64,000 bases of DNA from Lasiosphaeria ovina (Eukaryota > Ascomycota > Sordariomycetes > Sordariales > Lasiosphaeriaceae): NCBI GenBank assembly GCA_033439765.1, contig JAULSN010000015.1, positions 434,001 through 498,000 on the forward strand, in the 5' to 3' direction. Numbering within the stretch: position 1 is the stretch's first letter; each line of letters starts with the position of its first letter. Below are positions 11,991 through 22,642 of this stretch, piece by piece. A program made the position numbers and the translations under genes. The notes below the pieces were generated by a model that did not search any database, had not been told where the DNA came from, and saw nothing but the letters and a program-made list of their open reading frames with translations.

Positions 11991-12966
11991 ATGGCGGCAA
12001 TCATATCGAGGTCGACGACATCTCCGTCGGCGTCTACCATACTTACTTCAGTTAAGTCGACGAAAGATAGCGATCCCCCGACCGTACGATTTACCAATAC
12101 GCAAGATCTCTTCGATATTATTAATTCCACTACTGGGGATTTCCTTACCGTTACAAGTATGATATTACCCTCTTATATCTATATAATATACTAATTATTT
12201 AGACGTCTCTCCTGATTAATTCACCGAAATCGAACGTGAGCGAGATATTAGGCGAAGGAATGGGCAAAAGAAACGATGCCGAAAGTTCCGTTTTCGCCGC
12301 TACAATGCCAATTCCCGGATCTTAATCATCACAATCCCAACGGATATACATGAGGTCCTTCACCTGGGACTTTATACCCCGTATCTCCGAAGTACTACGG
12401 AGGAAAGTTGGAAAAATATTGGGTCAGCTAGATTTCGAGCAGACCAAGGTCATCCTGGAGGAGATGGCGCAGAAGGCGATTCGACAGGCGGTCCATGGCC
12501 GGAACGTGCAGGAGCAGGTAATTGGCCAACACTAGTCATTGAGTCTGGGTATTCCGAAACATTACCCGAGCTTTACAAGGATATGCAGTGGTGGTTTCGG
12601 ACATCAAACCACGAGGTTAAGATTGTCATTCTGGCGAAATTTGACGACCAGCAACACCATATTTTGCTAGAGAAATGGGAGGAAGAAATCTCGAGCCCAC
12701 AAGGAGCGATCACGCGGAGTCGGGCTGCTACTATGTCGCAGTAGAATGGTGTTCTCAACCCAGTGAAACGGCAGTCAATCACCATCACCCGCGATGAGAC
12801 AACAAATCCAGTATCGTACAATGTTACTAGGGGGGCATTAGTACTAGGATTTCGACTTCTTTTTCTTCGCGATCCAGGCCCGCAAGAGGGAGATTTTGTA
12901 CTTAGCATTCAGGACCTGCAGCTATATGTAGAGAAGGTCTGGGCTGAGCTGCCGAGGTCAGACTAG
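11991..12966 (+). pseudogene. Fungal hypothetical-protein gene with two nonsense codons
   Basis: Exon 1 (11991-12156) and exon 2 (12203-12966) are joined across a 46-bp intron with GTATGA donor, CTAAT branch and TTTAG acceptor. They read in one continuous frame of 310 codons, broken by TAA at 12217-12219 and TAG at 12742-12744. The rest looks protein-like: GQKKRCRKFRFRRYNANS, HPGGDGAEGDSTGGPWPE, WPTLVIESGYSETLPEL, WWFRTSNHEVKIVILAKFD, ITITRDETTNPVSYNV and RGALVLGFRLLFLRDPGP. From memory this matches a multicopy hypothetical-protein family of Sordariomycetes with no known function. There are no frameshifts, so inactivation looks recent. Codon usage is more AT-rich than in neighbouring genes. 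Alternatives are stop readthrough or an unseen second intron; another acceptor at 12250-12251 would leave the frame. Confidence 0.8.
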
Positions 12967-13524
12967 CCAATTAGAAATCAGTATTGATGACCCAACACAC
13001 AGGTACCCACACGGTACTTGTAAGAGACTTGTGTACTTGGCGTTGAAGCCGCCGAAAATGGCGACACGCGCCAGCCAAATTCGGCGGCCAGAACACCGTA
13101 TTCTCTGTTTCTGGAGTAAAAAAAAATGTACTGTATATAGCTGAGGTAGTACAAATTAGTGTCTGGGTATTCAAATGTCTTGTCCTGTCCTATCATATCC
13201 TGTCCTGCCGTATCCCGCTCCGTGTGCCGTGGTGACCCCCACTTACCCATGGAAATGGACGGACGGACGCACGGCACGGGCGAATATGCATCGATTCCTT
13301 TCCTTTTTTTTTTGGAGTCGTCTTTTTGGGGGCGTGGCACTTGTTACACGCGTACCGAAACAAGTCTCGTCTGCCGTCTTCCCGCCCCACCGCTCCACCG
13401 CTCCGGAACAGAATCGGGACTCAGAGCCGTGCTGTGAAGCGGTAGAAGCGGTAGAAGCGCAAGGTGGGGGTGCGGTGAGTGGGGGTCGTTCGTCCCGCCC
13501 CGGCATGGCACACGGCCGGCTGCC

Positions 13525-13558
13525 TAGGTAGGTAGGTAGGTAGGTAGGTAGGTAGGTA
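13525..13558. repeat. (TAGG)n microsatellite
   Basis: About eight uninterrupted TAGG units; it resembles the AGGTA motif dispersed in the window. Confidence 0.9.
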
Positions 13559-13704
13559 CTTGCTTACCGAGTATATAGATACATGTATGCGTGAACGCGT
13601 AAGCCAAAAGTATGGTGTCTTGTCTGGTATTGTCTTGGCGAGGGATCGACGGGGCGCCCTGTCAGTGAGTGGCGACTTTGTCTTTTGTTTCGATTTTCTA
13701 GCTG

Positions 13705-13705
<1 letters not shown>

Positions 13706-13737
<32 letters not shown>

Positions 13738-13739
13738 GC
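13706..13739. repeat. (TCTG)n microsatellite
   Basis: About eight uninterrupted TCTG units in non-coding sequence. Confidence 0.9.
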
Positions 13740-14465
13740 CTTGAGTTGGTGTTAGATGCTTCCTCTTGGCTGAGAGGGAGGATACGACGCAATCTGTGCA
13801 TGATACGCGAAAAGATAGCGGGACAATGATATCGAATGCTGTTCAGGGGGGCTAGTCTCTCAACTGTCTGCCTGACCAAGCACGTCTCGATAATCCATAT
13901 CCGCCTGGCCGTGTTATCGGTTCTCGTCTCTATGTGTGCAGGTGTGCGTATAGATGGCCCGTAAGGGGTTCCACGGTAAAACGTCCGAGTAGCTAGCTGT
14001 GTTAGTATATACTTTTCATCGTATCTCTACTGGAAACCTAGCGAGACACCACTTCATTCCTCGTCATCTTCGCTTACAGTAGTGATATCGCTTATACCGA
14101 TCCCATACACAACGTAGCGGGTTCAGTCATCTGCTGGTCGCTGATTTCTTAATAATAAGCGGTAGCCTCAATATGTCTAAAGTTGCTACACCAGCCTCGT
14201 GTGGTGTCCGTAGATATCCATTGGGCCAAATCGCCGGTCTGGCTTCTCTGATTTTGGTCTGGGGTCGGCCAAGATGCCCGGAGAACAATTCAAAGAACCC
14301 TCGACATACATATATCATAGTAATCATGGTAGTACAGGCTGGCACCGCTTCATTCGATACAGGATGGAATTTATCAGGTTATCGTCCGGCAAGCCGTACT
14401 TCTATACACTTTAGCAAATCAAATCTGATGAAATACCTACTAAATAAGCCAATTCCGGTTCATGG

Positions 14466-16546
14466 CTAACGACGGCCGCTAAATGGTGCGTCTCTGGCTG
14501 CCTCTGAGTACCTGAGAGGCGGTATATGTGAGCGCTTGGGGAGCGTACCCCCTGGGGAGAGAGAGTTCGACCGAGTTCTGCCGAAGTGTCTGGGCATCGG
14601 GTCTTGTTTGAGTCCGGGCCGAAACCACCAGTCATCGGCGTTGTCATCCATCCGGGTTGATGATTTTGTCTAGTTCTTTCACCAACCGACTACAAATGTA
14701 CCTGGTATGCTTGGAGAGTTCCACGGGACTCTTCACGTCGAGTTTGTTGGTAGGGGTTCTGACAAGAAGCCCAGGGGCGGGAGACGCCAAGATGGGATGC
14801 GTTAGGGGGGTTGGCTTGTCGAACGGGTGGCTCGTTTCATCCGTCGTCACCCAGCCTAGTCTCGGCCCGTTGAGGGGGAAGTTCAACTCGAGAATACCCT
14901 GTCTGATGAGTTGAATTGAGAGCGCCGAGAGCCATGTTGGGTTGGCACATGGGTGCCTTGACAATATAGTCCATCCAGTCTTCCACAACGGGCCGAAGCT
15001 TTGCTTTGTACGCTGTTGTTGTTTGAGACTCGTTGTCATCCCTGACGACCTCATAACAAGGCATGGTCCGCTCTCGCCGAGTCTGGCCGTTGTTGACATC
15101 GCTACGGAATTGCTTGACGCCCTCGTAGCCGTAGAAAAGCCGGATGAGAATCTCCGACATGATACATCCCATCGACCATATGTCGTATTGACGGCCCAGA
15201 ACCTTGACGTCGCCAAGTTCGACTTCTGGAGGCTCGTACAGAGAGGTGCCGTATTTGGTGCCGGTACCCAGGCCCTCTTGCCCTCGCCACTCTATCGAGT
15301 TGACATGGTTTTGGCCAGGCCCCAGTCGCCAATCTTCAAGGTCCCAATGAATCTCCCCCCTTCCTCAACGTCCTCATTTTGCGGTTTGAACCAGAGAATT
15401 TTGAGAGGCTTTAGATCTCCGTGGCGAATCTTGGCCTTATTATGCGTGGCTTCCAGTGCATGCGATAGTCCCGCAATCTGCTCAATCACCTCCTTCACCA
15501 GGGTTTTACTCAGCACGGGCTCTGGATGATGATGATGCTCAAAAAGATCCTCGAGGCTGCCACCGCCAGCCCACTCGAAGATGATAAAGTAGCGTCGAGT
15601 TTCCGCATCTTCGCCTTTAGAAAAGGCCGTGACAAACCGAAGAATATTCTTGCAAAAGTGACTGTTCATGATGCGCAACGTCTCTGCTTCCTTGGCGAAG
15701 TTCTGCTCGATCATGTGTTTTTGTGACGGAAAAAGGGGCTTTTATTTCCTTCACAGCAAAGTATTCGGGCCACTTGTAGTACTACTGTGGTCCTTCATCT
15801 CCACCGAATCCCTCTCCCGTCGTCTGGCATCATTGTTGTTAATAAAACAAAGCAGAGCGAGGAGGCGGAGCACCTCGAGTACTTACAGAGCTAATGGGAG
15901 CATAGCCTACAAAATATCCTGCATGTATCTTAGCCTTGTAAACATCATCAAACGCGCCATTTGCCTCGTTGGGATTGGCAAACACGGTGAATGGTAGTAT
16001 TGTCTGCACCCTAAAATTGTATCTGATCCTCTTGGTGGACAAGACAGGAACCAAGACCTTCCACTGGTGTTCCGTGAGCGCATCAGCACTCGATATATTC
16101 CTTAGACGGGGGTCGGCTTTGTGGAGAGAGTCACTGTCAAGCCAAGGCTTGGGCCCCCAGCGATGGCGCGTTTGAGCATCATCACCTCCGTTGCTAACTT
16201 CGATGTTAAGGGTGCTGTCCCTGGTGCCGTTTTTGCGGAACCATTGCGTGATGCGGATGTGCTTGTCGTAGGCTTCGGGCTGGCTCATGATGGTGATGAC
16301 GAAGAGGTTAGGGGCCTTGCGTACGATCCATCTGGCCAAGTCTCTGGAGCCCCTTTCCCGTCCGGCCTCGAGGAATTGCCTCAGGACAGCCTCCCTGGCG
16401 AGGAGCTGGTCTATAACGGGTCCTGGGAAATACATCTTTCCCGGTTCGGGGAAGTTGCTTTTGGCTTTTCCCTCGGATAAGGCACCGGAAAGGGGGGAGG
16501 TCTCGCCGTGATCAGGGACTCCAAGGCCGCCGAGCCGAAGCAGATC
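14466..16546 (-). pseudogene. Frameshifted protein-kinase gene
   Basis: Remains of a Ser/Thr-kinase-like protein. N-terminal frame 16546-15887 contains MYFPGPVIDQLLAREAVL. A 105-bp intron (15886-15782, GTAAGT...GTAG) keeps phase. Then come AVKEIKAP (catalytic-Lys motif), FAKEAETLRIM (helix C), RHGDLKPLKILWF (catalytic loop), KIGDWGLAKTM (DFG equivalent as DWG), GTGTKYGTSLYEPPEVELG (activation segment) and YDIWSMGCIMSEIL. The C-terminal part has IQLIRQGILELNFP and ends DNADDWWFRPG...SGRR. These pieces lie in different frames, with shifts near 15740, 15305, 14920 and 14655. The catalytic loop has Leu-Lys where kinases have Glu-Asn, so even a repaired protein should lack activity. HGDLKP plus DWG is typical of a large accessory kinase family of filamentous ascomycetes. 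The N-terminal limit is a TGA at about 16547-16549; the original start is not identified. Confidence 0.8.
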
Positions 16547-17554
16547 TCAGAGCTAGGGTAGCATGGCGGCTGCTACGTCAATGGCTAGGTAGCTAACTTG
16601 AGAATCTACGACGGATTTCAGCATAAAGGTTCCTAAGGGATTTAATTACCCACCTTCCCACTGGCCCAATATCTATCCGGAGAAAGTCAAGACACCTTAC
16701 CTTAGGTTATTAAACCAAATATTCATGTGCGATATGGATACGACTCCCTCTCTACCTGGGTCGCTCATCCCCTCGTCGGTGTCCGAGCTTTTTGGCCATC
16801 AATCAACCCAGAGCTGTTGCCATTGATGTGGCCGACCTGATTAGCTATGCCTACAGCTTGTTCCCCCGGACGATAATCCTTGGGTACGCATTGAAAGAGA
16901 ACAAGGGACAGGCAAAAGATAACAAGATAGCGGGTATTGACACCATATAACAATAAGTACACCTCTGTCTACAAAGCCACTCGATAGGTAAACGAACAAA
17001 AATGAACCCTTACCCACTCCCCCGGATCTAACCTGGTGTATTTAGTATCCGCGCAAAACAAAAGACATGAAGCAAGGAGCTGGCAACAAAGAATAACAAC
17101 AGGCCTCTTTATTAGTAACACACGAAAAACAAATCACTCCCAAGAAATAAGAAAAAAAAGGGGTTATACAATACACTGTACTGTGCTGTACTGGACCGTG
17201 GTATCGGTATCCAACACCGCGTGGGACCGTGGAACCGTAAACCCGACTGACTTGTAGTAAGAACCAACCACGTACTGTACTCCGTCGCACCCAAGCAGAC
17301 GCCCAAGGGCAGTGGAGCCGAATCCTAAATAAAGCAAAAGTAAAACAAAAACAAGACCGCTTTCCACCCATAACCCAAACAGAATTATCCACAAGGGAGA
17401 GAAAAAAATGAACTCGCCATCCCAATCACTTTGCCTCAGACTATCTGGGTACTCGACCCACTCCTCTCCTAACTCCACGACAAAAAGAGAAAAAAAAAAA
17501 GGTACCGGCTACGCGGGAACAATGTACACGCTATACTTGGGTAAGTAAGCAGAT
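16547..17554. other. Intergenic, AT-richer
   Basis: No gene recognised. It lies beyond the 3' end of the leftward HOS3-type gene, so its right part should hold that 3' UTR. A TACCTTAGGTTA element occurs at about 16698-16709. Confidence 0.55.
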
Positions 17555-20500
17555 TTACTTTTGCGGTGTCTCGGGAACCTCCCAGACGGAATCATGAGGC
17601 CATGACACGGGCGGCGGGGCAGCAGCCTCGGCGGGCGTCGCAGTATGTGAAACAGCAAACGGGATGGCCGAGGTGGCAGTAAAGACAGGGAGGTCGGCAC
17701 GGCGCATGGCGTTGTTCGGGGTGGCAGAGATGTTGGGCGGCAACCACTGGAGGGGCTGCTGGGATGGCGGGAAGGCTGCCGAAGGAGGGGTTGGTCCTTC
17801 GGGCTGATAGGCGATAAAGACGTCATTGCTAGGCGGTGGAGCGTCCCGGGTGGGGCTCCGGGTAGGATTCCGGATGGGGGTCCGAGTAGGGCTCGCCGGA
17901 ATCGGAGAGCTAGCTGGGAGCGGAATGCGCTGGGGGGCAAACGCCGGCGGAAGCGTAGGCGTCTGGGTCGGACCTGGAGTCAGAGGACCAACGTCCAACT
18001 CAGCAGGCTTCTGTTCGGCAAAGTAAGAGTGCCCCGGGGACAGAGACGACGGCGCCTGGTTCTCATGAACATAAGCTGCAGGCGGGGTCGACGTTGGGGT
18101 GTTTATTACAGTCTCCGACGGCGACGAGGGGAAAGCAGGTTGATACTCGGCCTTGGAGAGCGACGTGTTTTCCTCAAAAGGGGTCGAAACTGCCACTGTG
18201 CCGGCTTGCATGGATTTCTCTTTTGCAATCCGCTCACGCTCTCTGGCCTCTCGCTGAGCCTTTGTGACCAAGGTGATCTTGACCTTCTTCATATCATTTG
18301 TCAACTGGTCCATTGGGTCGCCAGCCTGGTTGGTCGAGAGAGGACTGGAAGCGCCGTTCGTAGGTGTGGTGGTGCTAGGAATTGCGTTGGCTACAATTGT
18401 GGCTCCCGTATTGGCCGCACCAGGGAGTTTCTTCGGGACTCTTGGGGCACGGGGAGCGGTTTCTTTCTTTGCCGGGGCGCGCGTTTTCTTCACAGGGAGA
18501 GTGGTCCTGACACTTATTGACGACTCGGGTCTGACGCTTTGCGCAGTGTCTGGCCTCGAAATGTTGCGGGTGGCTGCATGCCCGGGGCCTGGCAACACAG
18601 GCTCCACGCTCTCAGACACGATGGTCGACGCCGCACTAAGCCGTCGGCCAGACTGTCGTGGCTGCTGTCTAGGGGCAACAGGGGTTGTTCCACGCGACAC
18701 GGCTTTCTCGATGGACAGAACCGATGGCCCCGCTACTGTCTTCCGTCTGGCCTTGCGGTCTTCCTCGGCGTCCTCTTCGTCCACTGGCAGCGTTGGCTTC
18801 GCTTTGCGCTCTCTCAGACTCATCCTTGTGGGGGCTCGCTCGGCCTGGGAAGCGTGAGCTGTGCTGCCAGGGGGTGCACCCTGCGACTGGGCCAGGAGAG
18901 ACTGGCGGTCACGCCGGGCTCGGGTGGCCTCGGCATTCAAGTCTTCGTGCGTGCAGCTGTCCGTCTGGCGCCCACTCGGGATAAGGAGCTTGCTCAACTC
19001 GTGCGCCGCAACAGTCCAGGGAACCTCTGGAGGAGGGGGCGACGGAGGTCGAGACACGGGCAACAGGCCGCCCCCGGGCGACAGACCAGACACGCGGCGG
19101 ACCCTAGACGACACGGCTTTGGCACTCGAAGATTGTGTCGGCGACGAGTAGGTGGGCGGCGTGCCGGTCCGGGGCTTCTTTGGCAGCTCCTCCAGTTGGG
19201 GAGACACGGTGCTCTCGAGTTGCGCGAGCTCGGCGGCAGACCACCACGAAGGTTCGTACCGGCGGGAGCCGCGCTCGCTCGCAGTCGAGTCCTTGCGCCC
19301 GCGGCCGCGCACCGAGCCGATCCTCTGGCCCATCTCGTACCCGAGGCCGTTGAAGTCCTGTTCCTTGGACGATGGCCCGTCTCCCGCCAGGCCCGAGAGG
19401 TGGCTCAAGACGCCCGAGCAGAGGGCGCGGTCGCTGTAGCCACCCTCGAGGACGCTGACAATGCGGCCCTCGACGCTCGTGCCCTCCTCGGCCGCGATCC
19501 GGACTACGTCACGAGTCAGGCGCGCATAGAACTCGGTGGGCACATTCACGTTATGTCGCTGCATCCCCGCGCTCTCCCACTCGCTCGCATCAAAGCCTGC
19601 CGAGAAGAAGATGGCGGCCTTCGAGTTCAGACCAGCAGCGCGGAGGCGCTCGGTCTGGCCCTTGAGGTAGTCACGCGTCTTGTCGAGCAAGACGGCATAC
19701 TTGGACTCGTACAGTGCCCAAAACTCAGCCTCTGTCTTCCAGGGCTGCAGGTGGACATTCCAGATGCTCTGGCCGTGCGCATTGTCGATGCAGATACTCG
19801 CGTTTCTAACCTTGTCCTCATCGCCCATCTCGCACGGATATGAATTAATGTCATGCAGACTAAAATACCCAATCGATGTCTTCTTCCACCAGGCGGCGTT
19901 CTTGGCCAGGCCGACGCTCCGCGCATTGTGCTGCCAGGCAATCGACTGCGAGCCGTCGCCGTGGTGCAGGTCGAAGTCGATAATGGCGGCGTGGGTCAGC
20001 CCGTGGCTCAGAATGCCGTGCATGATGCCGACATGGACATTGTTGATCCAGCAGAAGCCCGACGGGTACGACGCAGAGCAGTGGTGGCCGGGTGGCCGAA
20101 TCGCGACAAATGCTCGCCTCGGCCCCTGGGGCCTGAAGACGGCGTCGACGGCATCGCAGACGCCTCCGAGCGCACCCTCGAGGGCATTCAACGACTCGGA
20201 ACACAGGTAGAGGTCGCCCTCGTGGAGCTTGTGGGGGGCCTCGGCGTTGGGGCCCCGGTCCATGTCGGGGCGCTGGAGCTCTTTCCCACTTGCAGCCAGC
20301 TTCGCCTCGGCCGAGTCGCACATGTTCTTCAGCTCTTCCATCCACTTGACCCCGTGGACGTTGGTGACGGTTTGCGACGACAGAGACAGCCGCCGCGTCG
20401 TCTTGTGAATCTGGAAGGGCACCGAGGGCAGAGAGGCGGGACTGAAGCCGGGGCCAATGGGAAACGCGCCGTCCTGGTGGCGTTCGCCGAGACGCACATA

Positions 20501-21211
20501 AGCTGCCGACACGCCCAGTGCACACGCCTTAATCCTTTCGGGTCGCTCGACTATGGTGCTCAGGGCGCCACGCGATGTGCGGGGGCGCGAGAATCGGTGG
20601 CCGTAGCAGGCGTCGTGAAGGATTACGACGGTCTCGGCGGGCTTCGGGTCGTCGCCATGGTGGGCTTGGAGCTCGGCCCGGAAGTGGGCGCTCGCGACGG
20701 ACTCGGCCGTGGGGAGGGGCTTCTCTGGGGGGGCCTCGGGGGACATGCTTCGAAGGGGCGACCTGGCTGGGGTAGGCGACAAGAGGTTGGCAGAGCTGGA
20801 GCGACGAGGGGGCGCAACGCCGTTGACGGAATGGAGAGAGTTCATTGATGCCTTCCTTAGTAACGTAGGTGTGGCCGAGCGTGATGCGGGACGTGACGAG
20901 GAGCGTGAGGGTGTCCCGTTGAAGGCGGAGGATGAGTTTAGGGGGCTACGCATGGCACTTTCGGGTCGCGACGAGCTGGGGGATCGATTCACAGCTGCCT
21001 TAAGAGGGCTGCGAGCTGTTGGCCTAGGTGTCCGGGGCGGCCGGGCGGGGGATGAGGTTGAGATGGACAGCTGTTTCAGAGACTGCGAGAGTTCATTGTC
21101 GGCTGTGCCCGGCGGCTTGGTGCGCTGCTGTTGCTGCTGCTTCTGCTGCTGAGCAATTGAAGCCGAAACTCTGTCGGGCGGGGAGGGCGATAGGGAGAAG
21201 GGGGACGCCAT
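17555..21211 (-). CDS. HOS3: Hos3-type histone deacetylase
   Basis: Zn-dependent histone deacetylase of the fungal Hos3 branch, which removes acetyl groups from core histone tails. It is a single exon of 1218 aa; the start is the first ATG of the frame. Residues 1-190 are Ser/Pro/Arg-rich and probably disordered, with a poly-Gln run at 21-29. The deacetylase domain spans about 195-640: VVILHDACYGHRFSRP, then the active-site signature RPPGHH (372-377) and the zinc and charge-relay signature DFDLHHGDG (412-420), then FSAGFDASEWES and VSVLEGGYSDRAL. The remaining roughly 550 residues are low-complexity and rich in Pro, Ser, Thr and Arg, with a charged helix VTKAQREARERERIAKEK. Catalytic residues look intact. 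A CACGTG lies about 510 bp upstream. RPPGHH with a long tail argues for Hos3 rather than Rpd3 or Hda1. Confidence 0.92.
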   Translation of the reverse strand: MASPFSLSPSPPDRVSASIAQQQKQQQQQRTKPPGTADNELSQSLKQLSISTSSPARPPRTPRPTARSPLKAAVNRSPSSSRPESAMRSPLNSSSAFNGTPSRSSSRPASRSATPTLLRKASMNSLHSVNGVAPPRRSSSANLLSPTPARSPLRSMSPEAPPEKPLPTAESVASAHFRAELQAHHGDDPKPAETVVILHDACYGHRFSRPRTSRGALSTIVERPERIKACALGVSAAYVRLGERHQDGAFPIGPGFSPASLPSVPFQIHKTTRRLSLSSQTVTNVHGVKWMEELKNMCDSAEAKLAASGKELQRPDMDRGPNAEAPHKLHEGDLYLCSESLNALEGALGGVCDAVDAVFRPQGPRRAFVAIRPPGHHCSASYPSGFCWINNVHVGIMHGILSHGLTHAAIIDFDLHHGDGSQSIAWQHNARSVGLAKNAAWWKKTSIGYFSLHDINSYPCEMGDEDKVRNASICIDNAHGQSIWNVHLQPWKTEAEFWALYESKYAVLLDKTRDYLKGQTERLRAAGLNSKAAIFFSAGFDASEWESAGMQRHNVNVPTEFYARLTRDVVRIAAEEGTSVEGRIVSVLEGGYSDRALCSGVLSHLSGLAGDGPSSKEQDFNGLGYEMGQRIGSVRGRGRKDSTASERGSRRYEPSWWSAAELAQLESTVSPQLEELPKKPRTGTPPTYSSPTQSSSAKAVSSRVRRVSGLSPGGGLLPVSRPPSPPPPEVPWTVAAHELSKLLIPSGRQTDSCTHEDLNAEATRARRDRQSLLAQSQGAPPGSTAHASQAERAPTRMSLRERKAKPTLPVDEEDAEEDRKARRKTVAGPSVLSIEKAVSRGTTPVAPRQQPRQSGRRLSAASTIVSESVEPVLPGPGHAATRNISRPDTAQSVRPESSISVRTTLPVKKTRAPAKKETAPRAPRVPKKLPGAANTGATIVANAIPSTTTPTNGASSPLSTNQAGDPMDQLTNDMKKVKITLVTKAQREARERERIAKEKSMQAGTVAVSTPFEENTSLSKAEYQPAFPSSPSETVINTPTSTPPAAYVHENQAPSSLSPGHSYFAEQKPAELDVGPLTPGPTQTPTLPPAFAPQRIPLPASSPIPASPTRTPIRNPTRSPTRDAPPPSNDVFIAYQPEGPTPPSAAFPPSQQPLQWLPPNISATPNNAMRRADLPVFTATSAIPFAVSHTATPAEAAAPPPVSWPHDSVWEVPETPQK

Positions 21212-22642
21212 GGTGACAATGGAATCTGGAACGTGGTCTCAGACTCAGAGACTATGTCAAGCAGAAAGAGAGACGACGGCTTCGTTTTGAAGAGAGACGG
21301 ACGCGCCGCATGCAATGAAAAGCAAAGGCAAGCTGGAAAGCAGCGGTGGGCCTCCTTCAGGACGAGGGCAGGTGCCTTCCTGGGTTGTAAGGTAAGGTAA
21401 GTATACTTTCGGTTACAACGACAACATGTGTAAAAGCGAATGGAAGCTAGGTCGGGATTGAATCCGGTCCGTGCTATTGTAGTCTATACCTTAGCAAAGG
21501 CGTCCGGCTAACGGCGTCGCGGCTCGCAGCGGAATGTCGCTGGCATGAAGTTACCATACATTGGATGTCCAGATTGGGGGCGCCATCTGCAACTTTTTTG
21601 GCGCCTCTTGTCCCGTCCTTGGGCTTGCTTGGCTTGGCACTGGCGCAACAAGCAAATGTCGCGTCACGCGTCGGGACGTCATACCCTGCACTGCGCTGCA
21701 CGCCCAACCGGGCAGCTGATCACGTGACAAAGCTCCCCAGCCGAACCCCGCCTTGAACCTGGCAAGAGCAATAACAAAAGGCTGAGACCTGCAGAAAAAG
21801 GTCGATACACATCTCAAAAAGAAGAGAAAATAAAGAACACCCCCTCCGCTTTTCTGCTACACCGCTGTGAGTCTTTGAAATCTTTCATGGAATGTTGCTG
21901 GGTGTAATCATTGCAGCAATGCGCACCTCCGGGTGCTCAACTTTAAAGACGATTAAGTCTACGAGGCCGTGCGACTCTCTCCACACTTATTGGGCTAGGT
22001 TGCCAAGCTTTCAACTGTTGACAGAATGCGGGGTTTCCTTCAGCTCAAGCTTCCCCACCTTATTTTTGATGCTGTTTTGGTGGGAGGGGGGGAGTTCATC
22101 ACTCAGCTGTAATCACACCCCTTCAGCTTTTCTGTTGTTGAGTGGCAGATTGTATGGACCGGCCAACCGTGAGTCTTTCCATATCATGCGAACATTGGTA
22201 ACCAACAGAAGAGGGACCAGCTGGTGATGATTTGGTTCATTCGAATTGTGGGAATCAATCTGAAGGGATTCAGCCGTGAACTGGACATGGACAAATCCTC
22301 AAGGAATACTGAATACAGAGTACAGAGTATGCCTCGCCCATCCATCCCGCCAAGCCAATGGGACTAACCACCATTCTGGAAACGGTGGGTAGCACGCAAG
22401 TGGCTGCGCGTCTCCTGTCGAACCAAAAGCTCTCGCTTGGCCTATCGCCAGGCAGACCAACAGAGAGGCCGGGGTTGCAGCCTTGCCTTGCAGTCCATAG
22501 CCAGATTTTCTCTATGAATATCCGTATGAGTAAATAAAAAGCCGCTCACGGAAGCCCACCGACAACAGCGTAATCTGAACCTAGCCCGGCCCCATCCAAC
22601 CACGCAGCTTTTGACGCGACAGGGTGAAAGAATTATTGAAAC
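21212..22642. promoter_or_regulatory. Divergent HOS3/Cys-rich protein intergenic region
   Basis: About 1.4 kb between two divergent start codons, expected to carry both promoters. GATCACGTGAC at about 21718-21728 contains the CACGTG core bound by bHLH or bZIP factors. An AAGGTAAGGTAAG run lies at about 21389-21401. No gene seen. Confidence 0.5.

Larger units (their letters stand above)
12967..14465. other. Intergenic with simple repeats
   Basis: No gene recognised. It holds a (TAGG)n tract (about 13525-13558), a (TCTG)n tract (about 13706-13739), a repeated GAAGCGGTA unit (about 13435-13460) and AT-richer sequence from about 13980 to 14460. Confidence 0.6.

Noticed and set aside
18539..19843. 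434-codon plus-strand open frame opposite the HOS3-type gene
   Set aside because: Shadow frame of a real gene; composition is Arg/Gly/Ala-rich with no family signature.
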